Source: Bryobacterales bacterium (GTDB lineage Bacteria > Acidobacteriota > Terriglobia > Bryobacterales > UBA6623). From it: a stretch of 64,000 nt of DNA. The notes beneath the pieces are model-generated. The model saw only the letters and a list, made by a program, of their open reading frames with translations. It made no database searches and was not told the DNA's origin. The stretch is taken from assembly GCA_022823865.1 (NCBI GenBank), contig JAJEHF010000011.1, positions 25,645 to 89,644 on the forward strand, given 5' to 3'. Both the position numbers and the translations under genes were made by a program. This document shows positions 34,154 through 42,110 of the stretch, in pieces (position 1 is the first letter of the stretch; each line of letters starts with the position of its first letter).

Positions 34154-34159
34154 TATACT
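34154..34159 (+). promoter_or_regulatory. Candidate -10 box (GC-TATACT) for a leaderless mRNA
   Basis: TATACT, preceded by GC, ends exactly 6 nt before ATG 34166 with no ribosome-binding site. One of the clearest leaderless-type starts in the window. Confidence 0.5.
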
Positions 34160-34165
34160 GCCGAA

Positions 34166-34723
34166 ATGTCCGCCGCGCCGATTGCAGAAGACGAGAGAGC
34201 GATTCTCGGGGTCTTGGATAGTTTGGTTGGTCAGAGTGAGGTCCGCCAGGAACTGGACCGCGTCGGGTCACGGCTTGAAGAGCGGCTCGAAGCGGATCAG
34301 TCGTCGCTTCTGGTCTGGGAACCGGTAGACCTTTCGCTGTACGGTGGGCCGATCCCGGATGGGATTCGGTCCAGCTGGGTGTTCGTGTTGAGAGCGAATG
34401 CCAACTCGGGAGCTGAACGCCATCCCAACAGCATCCAGCGAGTCATGTCGTTGAGGGGCTCCGCCGACTTACAGACGCAAGTCGGCCAGCAGCCGGGAGA
34501 TGCCTGGACCTCGAACCGTCTCGTTAGCCAACCAACTGCTGCCTTGGAAGACCGCTGGCTTTCGATCCCCTGCGGCGTTTGGCACCAAGGCGTCATGGGT
34601 GGCGAGAACTGGGTGGTAGTCTCATTCCACACGGCCTTGGCGCAAGACCTTATCGAAGAGCGCCCCGCCAGCCGGAGAGGCGAAACCTTGCAACGCACCT
34701 ACATCCCGAGAGGACAGAGCTAG
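34166..34723 (+). CDS. Cupin-like protein of unknown function
   Basis: 185 residues, no signal peptide or membrane helix. An N-terminal helical part (about 1-45) precedes a likely beta-barrel: VDLSLYGGPIPDGIRSSWVFVLRAN (in part), then ERHPNSIQRVMSLRGSADLQTQ and RWLSIPCGVWHQGVMGGENWVVVSFHTA (in part). The two conserved-looking His segments (H-P-N-S-x-Q-R and W-H-Q) have the spacing and Gly turns of cupin motifs 1 and 2, and the cargo could be a metal. Enzyme or sensor function is unknown. The start codon sits 6 nt after a TATACT box. It ends at a strong hairpin, convergent with the sulfatase operon. Confidence 0.6.
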   Translation: MSAAPIAEDERAILGVLDSLVGQSEVRQELDRVGSRLEERLEADQSSLLVWEPVDLSLYGGPIPDGIRSSWVFVLRANANSGAERHPNSIQRVMSLRGSADLQTQVGQQPGDAWTSNRLVSQPTAALEDRWLSIPCGVWHQGVMGGENWVVVSFHTALAQDLIEERPASRRGETLQRTYIPRGQS

Positions 34724-34733
34724 ACAGAGCCCT

Positions 34734-34770
34734 GCCTGCGTGGCCGCCGTGTCTGGCGGCCGTCGCAGGC
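34734..34770. terminator. Large GC hairpin between convergent transcripts
   Basis: Outer arms GCCTGCG (34734-34740) / CGCAGGC (34764-34770), inner arms GGCCGCC (34742-34748) / GGCGGCC (34755-34761) and a 6-nt loop: 14 bp of pairing with a small internal bulge. It starts 10 nt after the cupin-like gene stop and closes off the minus-strand sulfatase operon. No T-run on either strand. Confidence 0.6.
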
Positions 34771-34988
34771 GCTTGACGGACCTTCGACCAGGATTCTCGC
34801 GCGTGCGCTCGATCCGGCATCCGCCGGAAGCGGCGATCGTGTCCCCGATCGATCCGATCACCACACCGCTTCGCGGTGCTGGCGATTCCGGGGATGCGAT
34901 AGAGCGTGTAGCCGTCCGTCAGCTCTTCGAAGAAGTTGGTCTCTGCGAGGAGCGGCGACGCCGTTGCGGCCAGGAGGAAGAGTCTTAT
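34771..34988 (-). pseudogene. Decayed 5' end of a sialidase-like (BNR) gene
   Basis: Directly after the sulfatase stop (minus strand) a reading frame encodes a signal-peptide-like start (R-L-F-L-L-A-A-T-A-S-P-L-L-A-E) and then FFEELTDGYTLYRIPGIAS, which strongly resembles the opening of exported BNR sialidases (T-D-G-Y-x-x-Y-R-I-P-G-I). After about 40 codons the similarity is lost by an apparent 1-nt insertion, reappears briefly in the first frame as ESWSKVRQ and ends at the hairpin at 34734-34770. The expected start codon is ATA; if one base were G the sequence would be ATGA, overlapping the sulfatase stop exactly as the other genes here do. Interpreted as a truncated, frame-shifted remnant; I cannot exclude a short unrelated ORF. 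Confidence 0.55.
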
Positions 34989-36478
34989 CGCGCGGCGCCT
35001 CGCCCGGAGCGAATTCGGTTCTGGAGCGTCTGGTCCATCTTGGAGCGCAGCTGGTCCCGTGCTGCCATGTAGTCGTCGGAGTCGATCAAGTTGCGTTGCT
35101 CGACGAGAAAGCTCCCCTTGGTCAAGGCGCTCGCCCGGTTCGCGTAGTCGTAGAGTTCCTCGGCCAGCACCGCGCGGCTCGTCCAGTCGATCCAACGGGT
35201 GTAGCGCTGCGTCGCCGTGCGGATGGAGTAGCCCATGATCTCCGGCGCGCTCGGCTTGAACGGGCGTGAGAACTGGCTCAAGACCAACTCGCGCCCCGCG
35301 GCGCTCGGGTCGCGCAACGCCGAAGCGAAACTGTGTCCGTCGAGGCCGTCCGGCGGCGTCAGCCCGGCCAGCTCGGCCAGCGTCGGATAGATGTCGACGT
35401 ATTCGGTCAGCGCCTCCGTGGCGACGCCTGGCTTCGCCATGCCCGGCGTCCGGACCATGAGAGGGACGTGGGTGTCGAGTTCGAAGTTCGTGTCTTTGCA
35501 CCAGTGGCCGGCTTCGCCGAGCGAGTAGCCGTGGTCGCCCCACAACACGACGATGGTGTCGTCCTCCAACCCCAGCCGCTCAAGCGCTCGCAACAGCTTG
35601 CCGACCTGTGCGTCGGCGTAGCTGACGCAGGCATAGTAGCCATGACGCAGCTCGCGCGCTTGCTCGGCCGAGACGCGTTCGTCTTCGGGAACATCGGTGT
35701 AGCCGCCCATCTCGAGGTGATCCGGATAGGCGAAGTCGGGCGCCCCGTGCGTTCGTTTGTCTGAGAAGTTCGGTTCGAAGACTGCCGGGTCGTAGAGATC
35801 CCAGTACGATTTCGGTGCGTTGAACGGCAGGTGGGGCTTGAAGAAGCCCACAGCGAGAAAGAACGGTTGCTCGGACCGCGAGATCTTCTCAAGGGTCTCC
35901 ACGGCGAGCTTGGCCAACTTGCCGTCGGTGTACCCTTCGTCGGGAACGTCGGCCCTTTCGAACGCCGTGCCTTTTGCGCGGTCGCTTCGGCTCTGCGGCA
36001 GAACGTAGTTATTCCATCCCTCTAGGTACAGGACCTCGGGCACGGACCACGACTGGGGATCCAGCTCTTTGCGATTGCCGCTGAAGATCTTGCCGAGGCC
36101 TTGGGCGTGGTAGCCGTTGTTCTTGAACAATTGCGGCAGTGTGACCAGATTCGGATGCCTCTCGCGAAAGCGGTTGCGGTTGTGCCAGACGCCTGTATTG
36201 TCCGGCAGGCGTCCGGTGAGGATCGCTGTTCGCGAGGGGCCGCAGACGGATTGCGCGCAGTAGGCGCGGTTGAATTGGCGAGCCCGCGTGGAGAGGCGAT
36301 CGATGTTGGGCGTGATAGCGATGGGGTCGCCATAGCAACCCAGAGAAGGCCGCAGATCGTCGATCGCGATGAACAGAACGTTCGGTTTGTCGGCGGCCAC
36401 CGCGGTCAACGACGGGAGCAGGAGAGCGATGAGAGCGCGGCAGGTGAGAGGCACGGACGTCTGGGTTCCTTCCCTCAT
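34985..36478 (-). CDS. Sulfatase, iduronate-2-sulfatase-like (Cys-type)
   Basis: 497 residues with a signal peptide (about 1-29, ending V-A-A-D). PNVLFIAIDDLRPSLGCYG (Asp pair plus the D-L-R-P-x-L-x-C-Y-G run typical of iduronate-2-sulfatases), signature C79-G-P-S-R83 (FGly Cys), TAILTGRLPDNTGVW, FLAVGFFKPHLPF and VVLWGDHGYSLGEAGHWCKDTN in part all support the iduronate-2-sulfatase subgroup, which removes 2-O-sulfate from uronic acids in heparin or dermatan chains. The start overlaps the upstream sulfatase stop by 4 nt (ATGA), so both are translated from one mRNA. A decayed sialidase remnant follows. Confidence 0.93.
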   Translation of the reverse strand: MREGTQTSVPLTCRALIALLLPSLTAVAADKPNVLFIAIDDLRPSLGCYGDPIAITPNIDRLSTRARQFNRAYCAQSVCGPSRTAILTGRLPDNTGVWHNRNRFRERHPNLVTLPQLFKNNGYHAQGLGKIFSGNRKELDPQSWSVPEVLYLEGWNNYVLPQSRSDRAKGTAFERADVPDEGYTDGKLAKLAVETLEKISRSEQPFFLAVGFFKPHLPFNAPKSYWDLYDPAVFEPNFSDKRTHGAPDFAYPDHLEMGGYTDVPEDERVSAEQARELRHGYYACVSYADAQVGKLLRALERLGLEDDTIVVLWGDHGYSLGEAGHWCKDTNFELDTHVPLMVRTPGMAKPGVATEALTEYVDIYPTLAELAGLTPPDGLDGHSFASALRDPSAAGRELVLSQFSRPFKPSAPEIMGYSIRTATQRYTRWIDWTSRAVLAEELYDYANRASALTKGSFLVEQRNLIDSDDYMAARDQLRSKMDQTLQNRIRSGRGAAR

Positions 36479-37932
36479 TCGAAGAAGTAGTTCGGATATT
36501 CCCAGCCGCGCTTGCGGGCCCCGGGTTTCGAATCGATCTGAGCTTCGGCCTTCAAGCGCTCAAGGTTGCTTGGGTCGAGTAGCGGGTCCTTCGTCCGCTT
36601 GCCCCATTGGTCAAGTTCCCGTTGCAGCTCGCGCAAAGAGTCAGCGTGCGCCGGGTCGTCTGCCAGATTGCTGAACTCGAAGGGGTCTTTCCGCAGGTCG
36701 TAGAGCTCGAAACGCGGCGGACGCGCCATGGCCTGATAGGTCTTGCGGATCTCGGGCGGGGCCGCTTCGATGACCTCGGGCAAACTGCCCTCGATGTGGT
36801 GGAGGGTGAACTCGTAGCCCGGGTTGATCTCGCCGGGCATCAGGTTTTCGATGAGCTTGAAGCGGTCGTTGCGTACGGAGCGCTGCGGATAGAAATTGGG
36901 CTTGGCGGCGTGAGCGTGGAACTCCGCGAACAGGTAGCGTCGCCACTCGGGCTCCTTGCCTTCGAGCAACTCGAGCAGAGAGGACCCAGGCAGGCCGGCG
37001 GGCGCGTCCGCCTCGGCCGCGGCGAGAAACGTGGGCATCAGGTCAATCGTCGACACCAACTCGTTCCGCGCTTGGCCGGCTTTGGCGCGGCCCGGCCAGC
37101 GCGCGATCAACGGGATGCGCAGGCCTCCTTCGTAGCAGGTCCGCTTGCCTCGGATGAAGTCCGCCCCGTGATCGCCGATGTAGACGACCAGCGTGTCGCT
37201 GGCTTTGCCCGAGCGATCAAGTGCCGCGAGCAGGTCGCCTATCAGGGAATCGAGCCGTTCCATGCTGTTGTAGTGGCCGGCTGTGAGCCGGCGCAGTTTC
37301 GCGCCCTGCAGGCGGAGGTAGGCAAGCGGCTTGACGTCGTCGCCATCGAGCGGCTCGGCAGGCAGTCCCTCGGCCTGCCTCAGCCAGGGCCGGTGCGCGT
37401 CCGGGTAGTTCACGCTCAAGAAGAACGGTTGATCGGAAGCATCGAAGAACGACGCGGCATGCATGGCGTAGTCGCCTAGGTTCTTGCGCTGGAAGTTGGC
37501 GGTCGGGATTGCCTTGAAGTCGAAGGGAAAGGCCGACTCCGGGTTGACGTGGATCTTGCCGATGATCCCAGTCCTGTACCCGGCTTCCTTGAGGCTGCGC
37601 ACCACGTTCGGCGTATCGTCTCGGTACATCCGAAACCCCCACGTAGCAAGACCGAGCTGCCCGTGCTGGTGAACGTAAAGGCCGGTCAGGAAGCTCGCGC
37701 GCGAGGGGCTGCAGCCGGCCTGCGGAACGAACGCGCGGTCGAAGCGCACGCCCTCGGCCGCCAACTTGTCGAGGTTCGGCGTGCGGGCGTAGGGATCGCC
37801 GTAGGTCCCGATCTCGGGACCGTTGTCTTCGGAGACGACCAGCAAGATGTTCGGCCGGCCGGCCGCCAAACAGGGCAGAAGAGAAGCGGAAAGAAGCGAT
37901 GCCGCCAAGCGCAGAAGTCTGGACCAACCCAT
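36475..37932 (-). CDS. Sulfatase, N-sulfoglucosamine sulfohydrolase (sulfamidase)-like
   Basis: 485 residues with a signal peptide (about 1-24). RPNILLVVSEDNGPEIGTYGD and TPNLDKLAAEGVRFDRAFV, then signature C74-S-P-S-R78, ASFLTGLYVHQHGQLGL, IGKIHVNPESAFPFDF and IGDHGADFIRGKRTCYEGGLRIPL (in part) match the heparan N-sulfatase (SGSH)-type group, in which E-D-N-G-P replaces the usual D-D. Such enzymes hydrolyse N-sulfate from glucosamine. Pairing with an iduronate-2-sulfatase-like enzyme points to a heparan/heparin-type glycosaminoglycan. First gene of a two-sulfatase operon; the stop is shared by ATGA overlap with the next gene. Confidence 0.93.
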   Translation of the reverse strand: MGWSRLLRLAASLLSASLLPCLAAGRPNILLVVSEDNGPEIGTYGDPYARTPNLDKLAAEGVRFDRAFVPQAGCSPSRASFLTGLYVHQHGQLGLATWGFRMYRDDTPNVVRSLKEAGYRTGIIGKIHVNPESAFPFDFKAIPTANFQRKNLGDYAMHAASFFDASDQPFFLSVNYPDAHRPWLRQAEGLPAEPLDGDDVKPLAYLRLQGAKLRRLTAGHYNSMERLDSLIGDLLAALDRSGKASDTLVVYIGDHGADFIRGKRTCYEGGLRIPLIARWPGRAKAGQARNELVSTIDLMPTFLAAAEADAPAGLPGSSLLELLEGKEPEWRRYLFAEFHAHAAKPNFYPQRSVRNDRFKLIENLMPGEINPGYEFTLHHIEGSLPEVIEAAPPEIRKTYQAMARPPRFELYDLRKDPFEFSNLADDPAHADSLRELQRELDQWGKRTKDPLLDPSNLERLKAEAQIDSKPGARKRGWEYPNYFFE

Positions 37933-38044
37933 GTGCCGCCTTAGGAGCAGCCCGGCTCATGGACCCGAGCCGACGGCTGCTCTCGTGCTTGGATCGAAGT
38001 CTATCAGAACCAGTTCGTCGGCGGACTCCAATGCGCCGATGCGC

Positions 38045-38050
38045 TAAATT
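38045..38050 (+). promoter_or_regulatory. Candidate -10 box (GC-TAAATT) for the sialidase-like gene
   Basis: TAAATT, preceded by GC, lies in the 117-126 bp divergent gap and ends 8 nt before GTG 38059, which argues for GTG 38059 as a leaderless start over TTG 38050. Confidence 0.35.
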
Positions 38051-38058
38051 TGTTGGCG

Positions 38059-39342
38059 GTGTTCGGGGCAAGCTCACACGCCCGATTCGCTTGGGTCGTT
38101 GCGGTCGTTCAATTGGGGAGCCTGGCCGCCGCGGAAAAGCCGGCCGAGACGCCGGTCGTGGACTGGACTGCCGGACAGGCGGCAGACTTTCGCTACCAAT
38201 TCCTGGACCGCGTGAAGACGACCGAGCTGTTCCACGCGACGCCGGAGACAGGAACGTTCAGCCACCATGGTCACCTCGCCTATCACCGGGGGGTGTTGTT
38301 CGCCGCTTGGGACAGCCACGCGCGGGACGAGAACTCGTCGGGCCAGCATGGCATGTTGCGCTATTCAACCGACGGCGGCGAGACGTGGTCCGCTCCCAAA
38401 GCTCTTTTCCCGCCTCTTGCCGACAAGGTCCCTTGGTCGGAGGCCAACCAATCGAGCCCTTTTCAAACCTCGCAGGGCTTTGCCGACATTGACGGCCGCC
38501 TCTTTGCGGTCACCTGTGTCGACAAGGCCCTGGCGGACAAGGTATACCGCTTCAACGAAGTTTCGCGTATTCGCGTCGGATTCCTCGCGCGCGAGGTGCA
38601 GGCGGGCGGAGCGCTTGGCGAGGTCTTCTGGTTGTCGGAAACGGCCCCCGCGCCGGAGCCTGGCTATCCCGCCATTCCCGCGGGAGACCCGGCGCTGGTG
38701 GCGAAGATCAATGCCTACTTCGAGGAGCCGGCCAACCTGAGGCAGCTCCTCTTCAAGCCAAGACAGCACCCGGATTCCGATGATGAACACCGCATGACCG
38801 AGCCCACTCAAGCCTGGCGCCTCGGCGACGGCACGTGGGTGCGGCTTTACCGCAACCAAGGCACGGTTCACGCCCGAAGCCGAGCCGAGATCGAGGACTC
38901 CAGGCCCCGGCGCCACTATTCTTCTCTCTCATTCGACAACGGCAAGACGTGGACGGTGCCGACACGGACGAATTTTCCGGACACGGGCTCCCGCGCCAAT
39001 GCCGGGCGACTTCCGGATGGCCAGTACTACGTGATCAACAACCCTCTGCCGATGTCGGCCAGGCAGGGAGGACGGTCCATGCTGGCGATCTCGCTTTCTC
39101 GCGACGGGCTCGAGTTTGACCGCATGGCCGTCATTCGCTTCGTCGCTCCGCGAACGCGCTATGAGGGCAAGGCGAAAGGGGGCGGCGGATACCAGTACCC
39201 GCACTCGGTGGTGGTCGGGCAGAGCCTCTGGGTGATCTACTCAGTTAACAAGGAAGACATGGAAGTGGCCCGGATTCCGCTTTCGCAACTCTACAGGATC
39301 ACGAAATCGTCGCACAGCCCGCGCGATACGAATCAGCACTGA
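38059..39342 (+). CDS. BNR-repeat exo-sialidase-like protein
   Basis: About 427 residues with a weak N-terminal signal (VAVVQLGSLAAA). Asp-box (S-x-D-x-G-x-T-W) motifs are clear: STDGGETWSAP near 105 and SFDNGKTWTVP near 290, with a third weaker copy (SLSRDGLEFDR). GTFSHHGHLAYHRGVLFAAWDSH (in part) near 65 resembles a sialidase-fold substrate loop; NAGRLPDGQYYVINNP and YQYPHSVVVGQSLWVIYSVNKEDME (in part) are typical of sialidase-superfamily proteins near GAG sulfatases. A six-bladed neuraminidase-type propeller is likely; the true catalytic residues are not certain, so sialidase or another exo-glycosidase is possible. TTG 38050 is an alternative start. It diverges from the two-sulfatase operon. 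Confidence 0.8.
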   Translation: MFGASSHARFAWVVAVVQLGSLAAAEKPAETPVVDWTAGQAADFRYQFLDRVKTTELFHATPETGTFSHHGHLAYHRGVLFAAWDSHARDENSSGQHGMLRYSTDGGETWSAPKALFPPLADKVPWSEANQSSPFQTSQGFADIDGRLFAVTCVDKALADKVYRFNEVSRIRVGFLAREVQAGGALGEVFWLSETAPAPEPGYPAIPAGDPALVAKINAYFEEPANLRQLLFKPRQHPDSDDEHRMTEPTQAWRLGDGTWVRLYRNQGTVHARSRAEIEDSRPRRHYSSLSFDNGKTWTVPTRTNFPDTGSRANAGRLPDGQYYVINNPLPMSARQGGRSMLAISLSRDGLEFDRMAVIRFVAPRTRYEGKAKGGGGYQYPHSVVVGQSLWVIYSVNKEDMEVARIPLSQLYRITKSSHSPRDTNQH

Positions 39343-39462
39343 TCTGGCAGGCGTTTCCCAGCCCGTCCCGTTTCAGTCGAAGCCTGTGAGCGAGCGAGAG
39401 CCGTAAGGGCCCCTGTCGGCTCCTGCCAGGCGCTCGGCTTCGCAAGGCGATGCAGACACTCT

Positions 39463-40944
39463 CTAGCCGGAGTCTTCGGCCCGCCCGCTCCCAATTGGCA
39501 CGAAGCTAGCTAGGCCGCCTACGATCGCTCCGGCAAGAAATGATGCCGGCATCATCCACTGGAATGTCAGGCCGAGAATTCCGTAGTAGGCAACGCCAAC
39601 GGCGACCGCGACGCTCGCTATCGTCCCCAGGTGCGTCCCGAATGCAGTGGCCCAGGGCACGAACATCGCCATGAAGAACAGCAGGAACAGCGGAGCTGCG
39701 AGAAGATTGGCGATCTTGTAGCAGAGTTCGAGAATATTCCCCTCGATCTGTCCGATCGAAGTCCCGAACGCAACGACCGCGGCGCCGATCAGGAACGAGA
39801 TAGACTTCGCCAGGCGGAGGCGGGTCTCTTCCGAGCCTGCCGGTTTCGGCGAGAAGCGGCCGACGAAGTCAGTGGAAACGACCGAACAAGCCGAATTCAG
39901 CCCCGACGAAAGGCTCGACATCGCGGCAGCGAGCAGCCCCGCGATGACGATGCCGCTCACACCTTGCGGCAAGCCTTGGACGATGTAGATCGGCAGCAAC
40001 TTGTCGGCGTCATCGAGAGCGGACCGGCCCGCGGACAGCATTTCCGGCCGCGCCTGGAAATAGGCGAGAAGCGTTAGGCCGACGGCGGCCAAGAAAGGCC
40101 AGAGCACAAGGTTGCCCAACAACGCCGTGATGAACATCCGCCGGGCCGCGGGCGCATCCCGCGTGGCCAGGTAGCGCTGGACCGCCATCTGGTCCGACCC
40201 CGCCGTGCAAACAAACCAAGTGAAGTACGACAGAGCCGCGCCCACGAACGTGAATCTCACAGCAGGGTCGTGCCAGAAGACTGGCCGCTGCCAGTGCGCG
40301 GGCCATTCGCTCGGCCACCACTGGCCGACTCCTCCCAAATCGGCCGTGATGAGGACCACCATCAACGCCGAGCCGCCGACGAGTATCGCTGTCTGGATCA
40401 CGTCGGTCAGCACAACTGCTCGCAACCCGCCCATCGAGGTGTATAGCACTGTGACGAGTCCCAGAACGATGCAGATCCACGGCACGGCCGACTCGTCCAG
40501 CCCGAGGATCGGAACCAGCACCACATCAGCAGTGGCGAACATCACGAGCGACATCCAAAACAGCCGCAGGGTCAGAAAGAAACACGACCCGGCCAGACGC
40601 ACGCTTAGTCCCAAGCGCGCCTCGAGAATCTCGTATGCGCTGGTGACGCGCAGACGCATGAAGGCGGGAATCAGCAACCACCCGACCACGACGGCAATCA
40701 ACGGCAGAGCGGCCAGCTGGGCCAGCACCATCGGCCCGAACCGGATCATCTCGCCCGGAACGGCGAGGTAGGTGATCGTGCTCAGCAGCGAAGCGAAGAG
40801 CGAGAGCCCCACCCTCCAAGGCGACATGTTGCGGCCGCCCAACAGGTAGTCGTCCGTCGTGCTTGTACGCTTGGCGTAGAACGATCCGACGACGAGCATG
40901 CCCGCTGTGTAGGCCGCGATCACAAACCAATCGAGAGAGGTCAT
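39463..40944 (-). CDS. Sodium:solute symporter (SSS family), sialic-acid/sugar type
   Basis: 493 residues, about 13 membrane helices. Landmarks: DYLLGGRNMSPWRVGLSLFASLLSTITYLAVPGEM (in part), TSMGGLRAVVLTDVIQ, CTAGSDQMAVQRYLATRDAPAARR (in part), and AAMSSLSSGLNSACSVVSTDFV with the sodium-site Ser residues. The SSS family includes sialic acid and sugar importers; the neighbours (sialidase-like protein, DapA/NanA-like lyase, GntR) make a sialic-acid-like or uronic substrate plausible but unproven. ATG 40944 overlaps the sialidase stop by 4 nt (ATGA). Last gene of the GntR operon. Confidence 0.9.
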   Translation of the reverse strand: MTSLDWFVIAAYTAGMLVVGSFYAKRTSTTDDYLLGGRNMSPWRVGLSLFASLLSTITYLAVPGEMIRFGPMVLAQLAALPLIAVVVGWLLIPAFMRLRVTSAYEILEARLGLSVRLAGSCFFLTLRLFWMSLVMFATADVVLVPILGLDESAVPWICIVLGLVTVLYTSMGGLRAVVLTDVIQTAILVGGSALMVVLITADLGGVGQWWPSEWPAHWQRPVFWHDPAVRFTFVGAALSYFTWFVCTAGSDQMAVQRYLATRDAPAARRMFITALLGNLVLWPFLAAVGLTLLAYFQARPEMLSAGRSALDDADKLLPIYIVQGLPQGVSGIVIAGLLAAAMSSLSSGLNSACSVVSTDFVGRFSPKPAGSEETRLRLAKSISFLIGAAVVAFGTSIGQIEGNILELCYKIANLLAAPLFLLFFMAMFVPWATAFGTHLGTIASVAVAVGVAYYGILGLTFQWMMPASFLAGAIVGGLASFVPIGSGRAEDSG

Positions 40945-42110
40945 CTCGACGGCAAAGTGAGCCACCAATGGAGCACGTTGGTCTTATTCAACTCATAGGC
41001 GTGCGAGGCCTGAATCAATAGGCGGTTCGGAATATCCGGGTCCTTCGATCCAACGACGATGCTGTTCGAATACGCTCCGAGCCCGGCCGTGCGTTTTCTC
41101 AGATACACTCCCTCGTCCCAACTCAGGCCGTCCCGCGACGAGTACAGGACCAGGTGCCCCTTCTCCTCGCCGAGACTGCCGCTTCGCCCATGGAGGAAGT
41201 AGCAGCCATCCATCGAGATGAGCTGCGGGTTGCGGATCTTCTTCGAAAAGTGAGCGGTCCTGGGCTCGGACCACGTGCGGCCGCCATCGCCGCTCAGCAC
41301 GTAGTCGGACTCGCGCTCGGCGTTCCGGTTGTAGATGTAGGCGACCAGTTCGCCGGAATCCAGCATGCCGATGGTTCCGTATGATCGCCCCATGGTGTCG
41401 AAGGGAAGGACGCTGCGCTTGGCAAACGTGCGGCCGCCGTTCCCGCTCACGTACAACTCGTAGACGTGCTCTTGCTTGTTGCCGAGGAAGTTGATGTCGT
41501 TGTCGTTCGCGAAGTTCAGAGCGAAGATCTCGCCGTCGAAGCAGCGCGCGTCGTAGACTCGGCCTCGCTTGTCCCCCAATTCGACCGGCTCGCTCCAGGT
41601 GCGTCCTTGGTCGGAGCTGACGACATACGTCGGCTTCTGGAAATGCGACCAGATGGTATCGGTCGCAATGTCACACGCCAAGAAGAAGGCAACGATGTCG
41701 CCCTGGTCCGTCAGCACCGCTTTTTCGGCGAACGCTGAGAGCTTGCTGGCGAGGAGGGTTTTCGTGTAGGCGAGAACGTCCGGATCGCCCCATGTCTTGC
41801 CGCCGTCCTCGGAGCGCTTGTACTCCGTCCAGCCCACCGCAGAGTGACCCTTGTTGTCGTCGGAGCAGTTGGGATAGAAGGCGAGGATCTTGCCCGGCGC
41901 GTACTCGACGAGTGCGTGCCCGAGGTGTCCGCTTCGACCCGCCCTAGAGTGATCGACGAAGAGAATCCCGTCGTTTGGCGGATTCTCCGGGTCGAGCCGG
42001 TAAGAGCACCCTGCGGTCGGCTCCGACTCCTGCGCCAGAGACAAGCCGCCTAGCGCAAGGCCGCCCGCGCGGACGATTCGGTTCAGCCAACCTCGCCGTG
42101 TCGTGTTCAT
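40941..42110 (-). CDS. BNR-repeat sialidase-like protein, Tat-exported
   Basis: 389 residues. The N-terminus T-R-R-G-W-L-N-R-I-V-R with an Ala/Gly/Leu core resembles a Tat signal. Asp-boxes: SEDGGKTWGDP, SSDQGRTWSEP, SGNGGRTFAKR and SGDGGRTWSEP, so at least four blades of a sialidase propeller. DHSRAGRSGHLGHALVEYAPGKILAFYPN (in part) near 53 may carry the Arg that binds a carboxylate. No full neuraminidase Arg-triad can be assigned by eye, so the call stays sialidase-like; it could act on unsaturated uronates instead. It starts by ATGA overlap with the GntR gene and ends by ATGA overlap with the symporter. Confidence 0.85.
   Translation of the reverse strand: MNTTRRGWLNRIVRAGGLALGGLSLAQESEPTAGCSYRLDPENPPNDGILFVDHSRAGRSGHLGHALVEYAPGKILAFYPNCSDDNKGHSAVGWTEYKRSEDGGKTWGDPDVLAYTKTLLASKLSAFAEKAVLTDQGDIVAFFLACDIATDTIWSHFQKPTYVVSSDQGRTWSEPVELGDKRGRVYDARCFDGEIFALNFANDNDINFLGNKQEHVYELYVSGNGGRTFAKRSVLPFDTMGRSYGTIGMLDSGELVAYIYNRNAERESDYVLSGDGGRTWSEPRTAHFSKKIRNPQLISMDGCYFLHGRSGSLGEEKGHLVLYSSRDGLSWDEGVYLRKRTAGLGAYSNSIVVGSKDPDIPNRLLIQASHAYELNKTNVLHWWLTLPSR

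Noticed and set aside
34166..34723. Second transcription regulator of the sulfatase locus
   Set aside because: No helix-turn-helix; the conserved residues are cupin-like His/Gln and not DNA-binding.
38050..38058. TTG 38050 as the sialidase-like start
   Set aside because: No ribosome-binding site, and it overlaps the TAAATT box; GTG 38059 fits leaderless geometry better. Not excluded.
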